Numbered from the stretch's first letter, positions 1-5,316 are shown. The stretch is 5,729 bases of DNA from Alphaproteobacteria bacterium (GCA_017308345.1 JAFKFE010000422.1:1-5729); one strand, 5' to 3'. A program made the numbers and translations. Notes: generated by a model not told the origin, from the sequence alone.

Positions 1-715
1 GGATGAAGGCGGCGTTGATGCCGTGGCGGTGCGGAAGGCCGAAGGAGATGTTGGAAAGGCCGCAGGTGGTGTTGACCTTGAGCTCTTCGCGGAGCCGCCG
101 CAGCAGCGCGAACACCTGGCGGCCGGCATCGCCCAGCGCGCCGATCGGCATCACCAGCGGGTCGACGACGACGTCATGTGCGGGGATGCCGTGGTCGGCG
201 CAGCGCTCGACGATCTTCTTGGCGACGGCGAAGCGGACATCCGGGTCCATCGAGATGCCGGTCTCGTCATTCGATATGGCGACGACCGGGACATTGTATT
301 TCTTGACCAGCGGCAGGATGGCCTCGAGCTTTTCCTCCTCGCCGGTGACGGAGTTGACCAGCGGGCGGCCCTTGGCGACCTTCAGCCCGGCCTCGATCGC
401 GGCGGTGACAGAAGAGTCGATCGACAGCGGCAGGTCGACCAGCCCCTGCACGATCTCCAGCGTCTGAACCAGCAGGCCCGGCTCCGTCTCGTTCGGGTTG
501 ACCGAGGTGACGCCGGCATTGACGTCGAGCATGGTGGCGCCGCAGGCGGCCTGTTCCAGCGCGTCCTTGATGACGGTCTCGAACTTGCCGGCCACCATCC
601 CGGCGGCCAGCTTCTTGCGGCCGGTCGGGTTGATGCGTTCGCCGATCACGCAGAAGGGCTGATCGAAGCCGATGACGATTTCTCGGGTCGCCGAGGCGAC
701 GATGGTGCGGGTCAT
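1..715 (-). CDS. Methyltetrahydrofolate:corrinoid methyltransferase (pterin-binding family), C-terminus cut by window edge
   Basis: The first 238 residues are visible, starting at an ATG on the minus strand and running off the left edge. The family moves the N5-methyl group between 5-methyl-THF and the cobalt of a corrinoid protein (AcsE, MtgA type; TIM barrel, cytoplasmic). Motifs seen: GERINPTG at residues 25-32, DVNAG at 64-68, IDSS at 99-102, NSVTGE at 121-126, SND at 148-150, DPLVMPIG at 185-192 and LSNISFGLP at 220-228. By family analogy, Asp64, Asn66, Asp100, Asn149 and Asp185 line the pterin site, and Asn222 is probably the Asn near the methyl group in AcsE; these equivalences are inferred. 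A cobalamin-binding or activation domain of MetH type does not appear in the visible part. The start is supported by GGAGAG (721-726) 5 bases upstream. The gene lies 141 bases downstream of the MetF gene and probably has its own regulated promoter. MetH and dihydropteroate synthase share the fold, but the motifs fit the stand-alone methyltransferase better. Confidence 0.93.
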   Translation of the reverse strand, partial: MTRTIVASATREIVIGFDQPFCVIGERINPTGRKKLAAGMVAGKFETVIKDALEQAACGATMLDVNAGVTSVNPNETEPGLLVQTLEIVQGLVDLPLSIDSSVTAAIEAGLKVAKGRPLVNSVTGEEEKLEAILPLVKKYNVPVVAISNDETGISMDPDVRFAVAKKIVERCADHGIPAHDVVVDPLVMPIGALGDAGRQVFALLRRLREELKVNTTCGLSNISFGLPHRHGINAAFI

Positions 716-772
716 GCGATCTCTCCGTCGGGATATAAAGAGTTCTTTATATCGTTATCTGATTTCGTTCAA
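716..772 (-). promoter_or_regulatory. Candidate promoter and leader of the methyl-THF:corrinoid methyltransferase gene
   Basis: Reading the minus strand, a TTGAAC (767-772) is followed after 15 bases by TATAAA (746-751), then by the ribosome-binding GGAGAG (721-726) and the ATG at 715. The TATAAA matches five of six bases of the sigma-70 -10 consensus, but the spacer is short, so the -35 assignment is weak. The TATAAA lies inside the perfect inverted repeat at 732-753, which would let a repressor occlude RNA polymerase. The prediction rests on sequence alone. Confidence 0.4.
732..753. promoter_or_regulatory. Perfect 10+10 bp inverted repeat, putative SahR-type operator
   Basis: The left arm GATATAAAGA (732-741) and right arm TCTTTATATC (744-753) are exact reverse complements separated by two bases. 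It is an AT-rich island in GC-rich DNA, 17 bases before the start codon of the methyltransferase gene. The core ATAAAGA/TCTTTAT resembles, from memory, the sites reported for SahR, an ArsR-family regulator of S-adenosylhomocysteine and methionine cycle genes in Proteobacteria. The symmetry is seen; the regulator is inferred. The same bases could form an mRNA hairpin just upstream of the ribosome-binding site, but the two-base loop makes a DNA operator more likely. Confidence 0.6.
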
Positions 773-810
773 GTGAGTGGTGCCGGCCACGCTCTTCAGG
801 CTCTAATTTC

Positions 811-857
811 ATGTATGTCGTTACCCCAAACCGGTTCCCGTTTTGGGCGACATACAT
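811..857. repeat. Short palindromic intergenic repeat (REP-like, Rhizobiales type)
   Basis: Outer arms ATGTATGTCG (811-820) and CGACATACAT (848-857) are perfectly complementary. Inner arms CCCAAA (825-830) and TTTGGG (842-847) extend the stem after a four-base bulge, leaving an 11-base loop that includes part of the AACCGGTT palindrome (829-836). The combination of an ACCGGTT core, a TTTTGGG run and GCGACAT ends is one I recall as a very common dispersed palindrome between genes in Mesorhizobium and relatives. Its last base overlaps the stop codon of the MetF gene. No T-run follows the stem on the minus strand, so it is not a classical intrinsic terminator, although it could stabilise the 3' end of the upstream mRNA. 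Confidence 0.65.
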
Positions 858-1948
858 CAGTGCGCGGTCTTCACCATGTCCACCTGGGTTTCGGTAATCT
901 CGTCGTGCAGTATGTGGTCGAGCCGCTCGGCGACGATCTGGTCGTCGCGCCGGACTTCACGCTTCCAGGGCTGGCGGCCTTTCAGCACGCCGGATTCATC
1001 GACGATCTCGGCGACATATTCTTCCTGGCGGTAGGCCATCACATGGATGCCGGCGACGCCCGGAATCTCCTTCACCTCGTTGATGATGTCGATGCAGAGC
1101 TGCTTGCCTTCCTTCTTCTGATCCTGCGCGCCTTCCAGCCGCTTGATCACCGCGTCGGGGATATGGATGCCCGGCACGTTGGAGCGGATCCACTTCGCTG
1201 TCTTGGCGGAAGCGAGCGGGCCGACGCCGCAGAGCAGGAAGAGCTTCTCTGTGTGGCCGAGGTCGCGCGCCTTCTGCATGAAGGTTTTGAACATCGGCAC
1301 GTCGAAGCAGTACTGTGTCTGCGCGAACTGCGCGCCGGCGGCGATCTTCTTGCCGAGATGGATCGGGCGGAAGTCGTAGGGCGGCGCGAAAGGATTGACC
1401 GCGCAGCCGAGGAAAACCTGCGGCGGCGTCGTCAGCTTGCGGCCGGACAGGAACTTGCCGTTGTCGCGCATGATGCGGATGGTTTCGAGCAGCGACATGG
1501 AATCGAGGTCGAACACCGGCTTGGCGCCTGGCTGGTCGCCGGCCTGCACGCCATCGCCGGTGAGGCACAGCATGTTGGCGACGCCCATCGCGGCGCCGCC
1601 CAGAACGTCGCCCTGGATGGCGATGCGGTTCTTGTCGCGGCAGGCGATCTGCATGATCGGCGCATAGCCCATGCGGGTGAGCAGAGCGCAGATGCCGACC
1701 GAGGACATATGGCAGTTGGCGCCCGAGGCATCGACCGCGTTGATGGCGTCGACCCAGCCGTCGAAGATCTTGGCGCGGTTGTAGACATCCTCCGGGTCGG
1801 CGCTGTCGGGCGGGTTGAGCTCGGTCGTCACCGCGAACTCGCCGCGGCGCAGCACGCGCTCCAGCCGGCCGCGCGACGTATGGCCGGGCAGGGGATCGAG
1901 CGGCAGATGGATGCCGGCCGGGTTCTCGTCGCGCTGGCGGCCGGTCAT
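857..1948 (-). CDS. metF: Methylenetetrahydrofolate reductase, MetF type
   Basis: This 363-residue protein interconverts 5,10-methylene-THF and 5-methyl-THF using FAD in a TIM-barrel fold in the cytoplasm. Visible signatures are TTELNPP at residues 41-47 (Glu43 probably matches the catalytic Glu28 of E. coli MetF), DAINAVDASGAN at 67-78, ACRDKNR at 102-108 (the family's C-x-D-R/K-N segment), LTGDGVQAGD at 129-138 (Asp132 equivalent to the FAD-binding LxGD) and AQFAQTQYCFD in the second half. It is longer than E. coli MetF (about 296 residues), with roughly 25 extra residues before the barrel and a C-terminal extension. Its ATG overlaps the TGA of the upstream MetV-like gene in an ATGA, which implies translational coupling and probably a two-protein complex as in acetogen MetFV. 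In this setting it probably oxidises the methyl-THF made by the corrinoid route, but the direction and electron carrier cannot be read from the sequence. Confidence 0.92.
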   Translation of the reverse strand: MTGRQRDENPAGIHLPLDPLPGHTSRGRLERVLRRGEFAVTTELNPPDSADPEDVYNRAKIFDGWVDAINAVDASGANCHMSSVGICALLTRMGYAPIMQIACRDKNRIAIQGDVLGGAAMGVANMLCLTGDGVQAGDQPGAKPVFDLDSMSLLETIRIMRDNGKFLSGRKLTTPPQVFLGCAVNPFAPPYDFRPIHLGKKIAAGAQFAQTQYCFDVPMFKTFMQKARDLGHTEKLFLLCGVGPLASAKTAKWIRSNVPGIHIPDAVIKRLEGAQDQKKEGKQLCIDIINEVKEIPGVAGIHVMAYRQEEYVAEIVDESGVLKGRQPWKREVRRDDQIVAERLDHILHDEITETQVDMVKTAH

Positions 1949-2535
1949 GCCGAAGCTCCGGGGTTCTGGGCCGTCTCACGTGCCGCGGCGGCCTGCGCGG
2001 TCACCCTCAGCCAGGCCGAGGTTTCGCGCAGCGACTGGTCGACCGGCTTCTGCACGGTCAGGATCTTGTCGCCATGCACCATATTGCGCGAGCCTTCCCA
2101 AGCCTTGACCCAGACGCAGGGCATGTCCGGCTCGACCTCGCAATTGCCGTTGGCGCGCACGCCGCCGCAAGGGCCGTTGCGCAGCTGCTTCGGGCAGTTC
2201 ATCGGGCACGACATGCCGGTCGAGGAGAGCACGCACTGGCCGCACATGCGGCAGTCGAACATGATGCCCTTGACGCGCTTCTCGACGAATTTCACCGGGG
2301 CCTCAACGCGACCGTAGCCGATGCCTTTCCACAAGGGATGCAGTAGCAGGAAGACATCGGCGAACCGGCTGTAGAACCATTCCAGCAGGCGCGAATGGCG
2401 GATCGACCACAGTCGCACGGCAAAAGTGCGCTGGACGCGACGCTGCGGCGACACGTCGGCGGGCTTGTAGTCGGATTTCGGGGCTGCCTTCTTGACCAAA
2501 GTGGCCTGGGTGACCGCCGGCTCCTTGTCAGACAT
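1945..2535 (-). CDS. metV: MetV-like protein, cysteine-rich MTHFR C-terminal domain
   Basis: This 196-residue protein carries the MTHFR C-terminal cysteine module (PF12225) found fused to or beside MetF; in acetogens MetV pairs with MetF and is thought to bind Zn or an Fe-S cluster and relay electrons. Eight cysteines are at residues 95, 98, 101, 110, 114, 123, 132 and 140, in a pattern CxxCGxC...TGxxCPxxCPKxLRNGPCGG...CEVxPxxxCVW. The first 90 residues are Lys/Arg-rich, with an aromatic, leucine-rich stretch at about 50-69 that could dock on MetF or a membrane. The ATG at 2535 was chosen because it has a purine-rich GGGAAAG just upstream and gives only an 8-base overlap with the preceding gene. 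A start at 2583 would add 16 residues and a 56-base overlap without a better ribosome-binding site. The 3' end overlaps metF by four bases. Confidence 0.88.
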   Translation of the reverse strand: MSDKEPAVTQATLVKKAAPKSDYKPADVSPQRRVQRTFAVRLWSIRHSRLLEWFYSRFADVFLLLHPLWKGIGYGRVEAPVKFVEKRVKGIMFDCRMCGQCVLSSTGMSCPMNCPKQLRNGPCGGVRANGNCEVEPDMPCVWVKAWEGSRNMVHGDKILTVQKPVDQSLRETSAWLRVTAQAAAARETAQNPGASA

Positions 2536-2830
2536 TTTCTTTCCCGCCAGCCTTGACCAGAGCGACCAGCCGCTCGCGGTCATATTTCGCGTCGAGTTCC
2601 TGGAAAGCCTTCTCGACTTCGGCCTCGAGGTCGTCGCCGACCGGGATCGGGTCGGCCTTGCGCCACTCCGCCAGATAGTCGTCGGTGCCGCCGGCGCCGG
2701 TGCGCATGGCGCACATGTCGATCGCCTCGGTGAAGCGCAGCGGCAGCTCGCGCTTGGCGTTCTGCCGCCCCTTCCTGACGATCACCTGGGCGGGGATGTC
2801 GCGCCAATAGACGACGATCAGATCGGCCAT
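2528..2830 (-). CDS. Small 'virulence factor' family protein (PF13769)
   Basis: This is a 100-residue cytoplasmic protein without signal peptide or membrane segment. The start MADLIVVYWRDIPAQVIV, followed by KGRQNAKRELPLRF, an AIDMCAMRTG segment and an acidic C-terminal half, matches the small family labelled 'virulence factor' in databases, a name that says nothing about its biochemistry. GAGGAG (2840-2845) sits 9 bases before the ATG, a strong ribosome-binding site that fixes the start. It is the first gene of a three-gene overlapping unit with the MetV-like and MetF genes, sharing 8 bases with the former. From memory, this neighbourhood recurs in Alphaproteobacteria. I infer a role tied to MetFV, such as assembly, stability or electron delivery; there is no direct evidence for which. 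Confidence 0.82.
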   Translation of the reverse strand: MADLIVVYWRDIPAQVIVRKGRQNAKRELPLRFTEAIDMCAMRTGAGGTDDYLAEWRKADPIPVGDDLEAEVEKAFQELDAKYDRERLVALVKAGGKENV

Positions 2831-2885
2831 GAATTCTCACTCCTCGAAGTCATGGAGCATTGCCGCAAGCGCTGTTGGCCCGCTT

Positions 2886-2914
2886 GTTATGGGACGACGC
2901 GCGCGCCTTCAAAA
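2886..2914 (-). promoter_or_regulatory. Weak candidate promoter for the PF13769-metV-metF unit
   Basis: The 130-base gap between the formyltransferase stop and the PF13769 gene holds, on the minus strand, TTTTGA (2909-2914) and an overlapping TTGAAG (2907-2912), followed by CATAAC (2886-2891) with spacers of 17 or 15 bases. Each element only partly matches the sigma-70 consensus. A promoter in this gap would make the three-gene unit independent of the genes upstream, but read-through from them is equally possible because no terminator hairpin is visible in the gap. Confidence 0.25.
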
Positions 2915-2960
2915 GCGACGCTGGCGATGGCGCAAAGCGAATGCTGGAATCCGCGGCCGA

Positions 2961-3743
2961 CTACCAGATGCGCTTGGTCAGGCCGGTCCAGAGGTAGAAC
3001 CAGATCGTCGGATGATACCACTGCTTCGACGGCAGGCCGGGATCGATGGTATCCAGCTTGCCGGCCAGCGCATTGTTGACGGCCTCGACGCAGATATCGC
3101 GCGAGAACGCCGCCTGGCGCAACGCGTAGCTGGCGATCGTATCGCCCCGCCTGGGCCTGCCTCGCGCCTGCTTGAGCACGCCGCCGGTGTCGACGCCGGC
3201 ATCGACCAGATGCACGGTGGTGCCGAAGTTCCCTTGATCGCCGGATGCCAATGCCCAGTAGCCGCCATTCATGCCGCGATATTTCGGCGCGATGCCGGCG
3301 TGATAGTTGAGCACCGGGTAAGACATCTTGGCAAGCGTGTCCTTCGACAGCAGCCTGCAGCCGGCGAGCAGCACCACGCCCGGTTTGATGCTGGTGATTT
3401 CCTTCAAACATTCCGGCCCGTTGGCCGAAGGCACATGGATGATCGTCTGGCCTTGCCGCGGCTCGGTCGCGAGCCTCTCTTCGGCGATCAGCCGCTCGGC
3501 ATGGCCGGCCAGGAAGCGCTTGCCCAACCTGGTCAGCACCATGGTGCCGAGCTGGCCGATGGCCGAGATCCAGCCTTGCCGACGGGCGCGGCCGAGCAGC
3601 AAGCGCTTTTTGGATTCAGGGGTTTCGAGGATGACGCTGACGGGGCCGACGCGGTCGGCGATCGCGTTGACGATGGCCCAGATATGCGGGCCGCCTTCGG
3701 TGACGACCACGATCGGCCGCAAGTTCGATTCCGACGCCGCCAT
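2961..3743 (-). CDS. Stand-alone formyltransferase-fold protein
   Basis: A 260-residue cytoplasmic protein of the formyltransferase N-domain family (PF00551; PurN, Fmt, ArnA type), which transfers the formyl group of 10-formyl-THF to an amine. The catalytic Asn-His-Asp triad is present: Asn146 and His148 in VLNYHAGIAPKYRG and Asp181 in TTVHLVDAGVDTGG. The N-terminus has a beta-alpha start (IVVVTEGGPHIWAIVNAI), and a basic insertion at about 45-85 (KKRLLLGRARRQGW onward) separates it from the core. The Fmt C-terminal tRNA-binding domain is absent, so it is probably not the initiator-tRNA formyltransferase; the acceptor is unknown. The ATG at 3743 is preferred because GAGTGGG lies about 8 bases upstream. 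A GTG at 3752 would add three residues but has its purine-rich site too close. It follows the DUF4893 gene after 94 bases. Its presence beside folate C1 genes may be functional or incidental. Confidence 0.85.
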   Translation of the reverse strand: MAASESNLRPIVVVTEGGPHIWAIVNAIADRVGPVSVILETPESKKRLLLGRARRQGWISAIGQLGTMVLTRLGKRFLAGHAERLIAEERLATEPRQGQTIIHVPSANGPECLKEITSIKPGVVLLAGCRLLSKDTLAKMSYPVLNYHAGIAPKYRGMNGGYWALASGDQGNFGTTVHLVDAGVDTGGVLKQARGRPRRGDTIASYALRQAAFSRDICVEAVNNALAGKLDTIDPGLPSKQWYHPTIWFYLWTGLTKRIW

Positions 3744-3837
3744 GGCAGGCACCCACTCTCAAGACGGGGCGCATGCTATGCGGGACGGGTTAATCCTTGG
3801 TGTGCCGGAGGCTTTCGGCGGCGGTCAAGGGCTCCGC

Positions 3838-4416
3838 TCAGCGCTTGAATTCCATGATGTCGAGCTTCGATTCGTAATAGGGCGCGGGGAATTCGATCCG
3901 CCACTCGCTGGCGCTGTTGCGGAAGGCGTAGCCGACCTGGTCGCTTTCGGGACCGCTGCCATAGGGCTTGGCCTTGTCGTCATTGACCGAGAACGAGCCG
4001 AGATAGATGGCGCGCTTTTCGTTGTCGTCGAAGAAGCGGCCGGTGGTGCGCTGCGAGCCGGTGATCTTGGCAAGCCGCCAACCGGAACCGTCGTCGGTCA
4101 CCTTGCACTTGAACCAGCCATAGATGACGAGCGGGCTGATGCCGCCTGCCTTGATGGTGCGGCATTTCCAGTTGCCGGTGAGGTCCTTGTCGGAGAAGGC
4201 GACCAGCGGCCTGGCGAGCAGGTCGTCCAACTGCTTGACCTCGGACGGATCGCCGGCCTTCGCCTCTTCGAGAGCTGCCTTGCGCGTTTCGCCATACTTG
4301 TCCAGCCGCGCCTTGTCGGCCGCGGTGATCAGTTTCTGCACTTCGCCGTCGGCATGCGCCAGCATGATCGAGCCGAGACCCATGCCCAGAGACAGAAGCA
4401 AAGTCCGAACAGCCAT
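3838..4416 (-). CDS. Secreted DUF4893 domain protein
   Basis: This 192-residue protein has a typical Sec signal peptide: MAVR, a hydrophobic core LLLSLGMGLGSIML, and a probable cleavage after AHA at residue 22, so it should be periplasmic. The mature part has a charged helical segment (about 25-70), then a beta-rich domain including LTGNWKCRTIKAGG at 79-92 and IYGWFKCKV at 98-106, which I recognise as DUF4893. Cys85 and Cys104 could form a disulfide. No catalytic motif is apparent and the function is unknown. The start at 4416 is supported by a strong GAGGGGG six bases upstream and by the signal peptide beginning there. An in-frame ATG at 4440 overlaps the TGA of the preceding DUF1638 gene and would add eight residues. 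Confidence 0.82.
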   Translation of the reverse strand: MAVRTLLLSLGMGLGSIMLAHADGEVQKLITAADKARLDKYGETRKAALEEAKAGDPSEVKQLDDLLARPLVAFSDKDLTGNWKCRTIKAGGISPLVIYGWFKCKVTDDGSGWRLAKITGSQRTTGRFFDDNEKRAIYLGSFSVNDDKAKPYGSGPESDQVGYAFRNSASEWRIEFPAPYYESKLDIMEFKR

Positions 4417-4422
4417 CGAATA

Positions 4423-4430
4423 CCCCCTCT
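4423..4430 (-). promoter_or_regulatory. Ribosome-binding site deciding the DUF4893 start
   Basis: On the minus strand AGAGGGGG is followed by six bases and then the ATG at 4416. It falls inside the reading frame opened by the alternative ATG at 4440, which has no comparable purine-rich site ahead of it, so the downstream ATG is favoured. Confidence 0.65.
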
Positions 4431-4439
4431 GTAGGCACA

Positions 4440-5114
4440 TCAGCCGGCTGCCGCCCGCGCCAGTTCGGCCGTCAAATCTCCATAGCCGGTCGCGCGGCGC
4501 TCATAGGCGAGGCCGAGCATGTTGGCAGCTTTCTCGGCGACCTTGTCTAGCTCCGGATCGTCCGTCTGGGCGAGATAGATCAGCTTCTCGTAATTGCCGA
4601 AATAGTCCTTGATCAGCTCGGGGTGCCTGTCGAGGCCGAGCGGCTTGATGAAGAAGGCGTCGAACTGGCGGCAGAGGAAGTCGGTCATGTAGAACGACAT
4701 CATGTCGTCGTCAGCGACTTTCGTGTAGGCGTCCATGCCCTGGTAGAAGGCAAAGCAGTGCGGCCCGGCCATGCGCTCGACGCCATGCTTCTCGATGACG
4801 CGGTCGAGCAGGCCGCCGGTGCCGCAATCGGCATAGCCGACGAAGATGTGCCGGTAGCCTTCCGCCTTGGCCTTCTCGATCGCCTTGTCCATCGCCGGCG
4901 CGATGCGATCCGGATAGAAATGGAACTCGGCCGGCAGGCAGGTCAGCTCGAGATGGTCTAGCTTTAGCTGTTGCTTGACGGCCAAAACTTCGCGCGCAAT
5001 CATCCCGCAGGCGATGACGAGCAGCCTGCCTGTTTGATTCGGTTCCGTTTTTTGCGTCTTGACCAAGTCGGGCCGGCTTTCGCTGCGGGGCTTAATATCT
5101 GTCGAGGGAGACAC
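4440..5114 (-). CDS. DUF1638 domain protein
   Basis: A 224-residue cytoplasmic protein of the DUF1638 family (PF07796), which in methanogens and some bacteria is often encoded near corrinoid-dependent methyltransferase genes. The order of conserved blocks is LLVIACGMIARE at 31-42, TCLPAEFHFYPDRI at 58-71, GYADCGTGG at 93-101, AGPHCFAFYQG at 116-126, MTDFLCRQFD at 143-152 and YLAQTDDPELD at 180-190. Five cysteines (36, 59, 97, 120, 148) and His65/His119 could bind metal or a cofactor; the reaction is unknown. The N-terminal 30 residues are charged and look unconserved. The start is uncertain: the longest frame begins with GTG at 5114, preceded by an in-frame stop six bases upstream and no ribosome-binding site. 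A TTG at 5066 or the ATG of ACGM at residue 38 are alternatives, the last cutting into the conserved block. The gene stops where an alternative DUF4893 ATG overlaps it. Confidence 0.85.
   Translation of the reverse strand: MSPSTDIKPRSESRPDLVKTQKTEPNQTGRLLVIACGMIAREVLAVKQQLKLDHLELTCLPAEFHFYPDRIAPAMDKAIEKAKAEGYRHIFVGYADCGTGGLLDRVIEKHGVERMAGPHCFAFYQGMDAYTKVADDDMMSFYMTDFLCRQFDAFFIKPLGLDRHPELIKDYFGNYEKLIYLAQTDDPELDKVAEKAANMLGLAYERRATGYGDLTAELARAAAG
5104..5110 (+). promoter_or_regulatory. Ribosome-binding site of the entericidin-like gene
   Basis: GAGGGAG lies nine bases before the ATG at 5120 on the plus strand. It is antisense to the first codons of the DUF1638 gene if that gene starts at GTG 5114, so the two divergent genes would overlap at their translation starts. 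Confidence 0.7.
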
Positions 5115-5119
5115 CGTTC

Positions 5120-5254
5120 ATGAAACTGCTACGCGTCGCGCCGATCGCCATCCTGGCCTGCGCGCTTGCGCTCACGGCCTGCGCCAACACCATCCGGGGC
5201 GTCGGCAAGGACGTCAAATCGACGGCACGAGCGGTCAAAGACACTGTCAACTGA
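5120..5254 (+). CDS. Entericidin A/B family small lipoprotein
   Basis: A 44-residue prelipoprotein, the only plus-strand gene here. It has a basic start (MKLLR), a hydrophobic core (VAPIAILACALALTA) and a lipobox LTAC with the lipidated cysteine at residue 21. The mature peptide CANTIRGVGKDVKSTARAVKDTVN is amphipathic and of the entericidin type (compare the C-N-T-x-x-G-x-G-x-D pattern of EcnA/EcnB). In E. coli EcnA and EcnB form an antidote/toxin pair active in stationary phase; single copies like this one are common in Alphaproteobacteria and have no established toxin role. The mature part is about 24 residues, the usual size. A GAGGGAG sits nine bases upstream, and a strong terminator follows 30 bases after the stop. 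The promoter would have to lie within the 5' part of the divergent DUF1638 gene. Confidence 0.88.
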   Translation: MKLLRVAPIAILACALALTACANTIRGVGKDVKSTARAVKDTVN

Positions 5255-5280
5255 TCGGCAGCCTCGTCCATCATCTGGGA

Positions 5281-5316
5281 ACAAAAAAGCCGCGCTGCAA
5301 GGCGCGGCTTTTCTTA
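5281..5316. terminator. Bidirectional intrinsic terminator between convergent genes
   Basis: A perfect 11-bp stem, AAAAGCCGCGC (5285-5295) with GCGCGGCTTTT (5302-5312), closes a six-base TGCAAG loop. On the plus strand it is followed by TCTTA after the T-run. On the minus strand the complementary flank gives a run of six T's. It thus can end both the entericidin transcript from the left and the corrinoid-protein transcript from the right. Confidence 0.9.

Noticed and set aside
716..856. Cobalamin or SAM riboswitch in the leader of the methyltransferase gene
   Set aside because: The 141 bases are too short for a cobalamin riboswitch and are largely taken up by the two palindromes. I saw no B12-box or SAM-riboswitch core.
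811..857. The palindrome considered as an intrinsic terminator after MetF
   Set aside because: No T-run follows the stem in the direction of transcription and the stem has a bulge, so it is recorded as a repeat instead.
996..1979. A 327-codon minus-strand frame overlapping MetF
   Set aside because: Its Arg/Pro/Ala-rich sequence is the alternate frame of MetF, whose own frame carries the family motifs.
23..2317. A 764-codon open frame on the plus strand, running across three minus-strand genes and an intergenic gap
   Set aside because: It is antisense to well-recognised MeTr, MetF and MetV genes. Its Asp/Arg/Leu/Ala/His-rich composition is typical of the reverse complement of GC-rich codons, and it shows no recognisable motif. 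Its length reflects the scarcity of stop codons in high-GC DNA.
3744..3837. A TTGACC at 3824-3829 (minus strand) and a small CGCAT/ATGCG inverted repeat near 3771-3783, considered as a promoter or terminator for the formyltransferase region
   Set aside because: No -10 element lies at a suitable distance, and the 5-bp stem without a T-run is too weak to call.
2829..3848. A 339-codon plus-strand open frame
   Set aside because: It is the shadow of the formyltransferase gene, which has a clear catalytic triad. The opposite-strand product is low-complexity and motif-free.
3328..4434. A 368-codon plus-strand open frame
   Set aside because: It spans the reverse strands of both the formyltransferase and the DUF4893 genes, with no ribosome-binding site and no family signature.
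5092..5274. A 60-codon minus-strand frame opposite the entericidin gene
   Set aside because: It is antisense to a convincing lipoprotein gene with lipobox and ribosome-binding site, and has no motif of its own.
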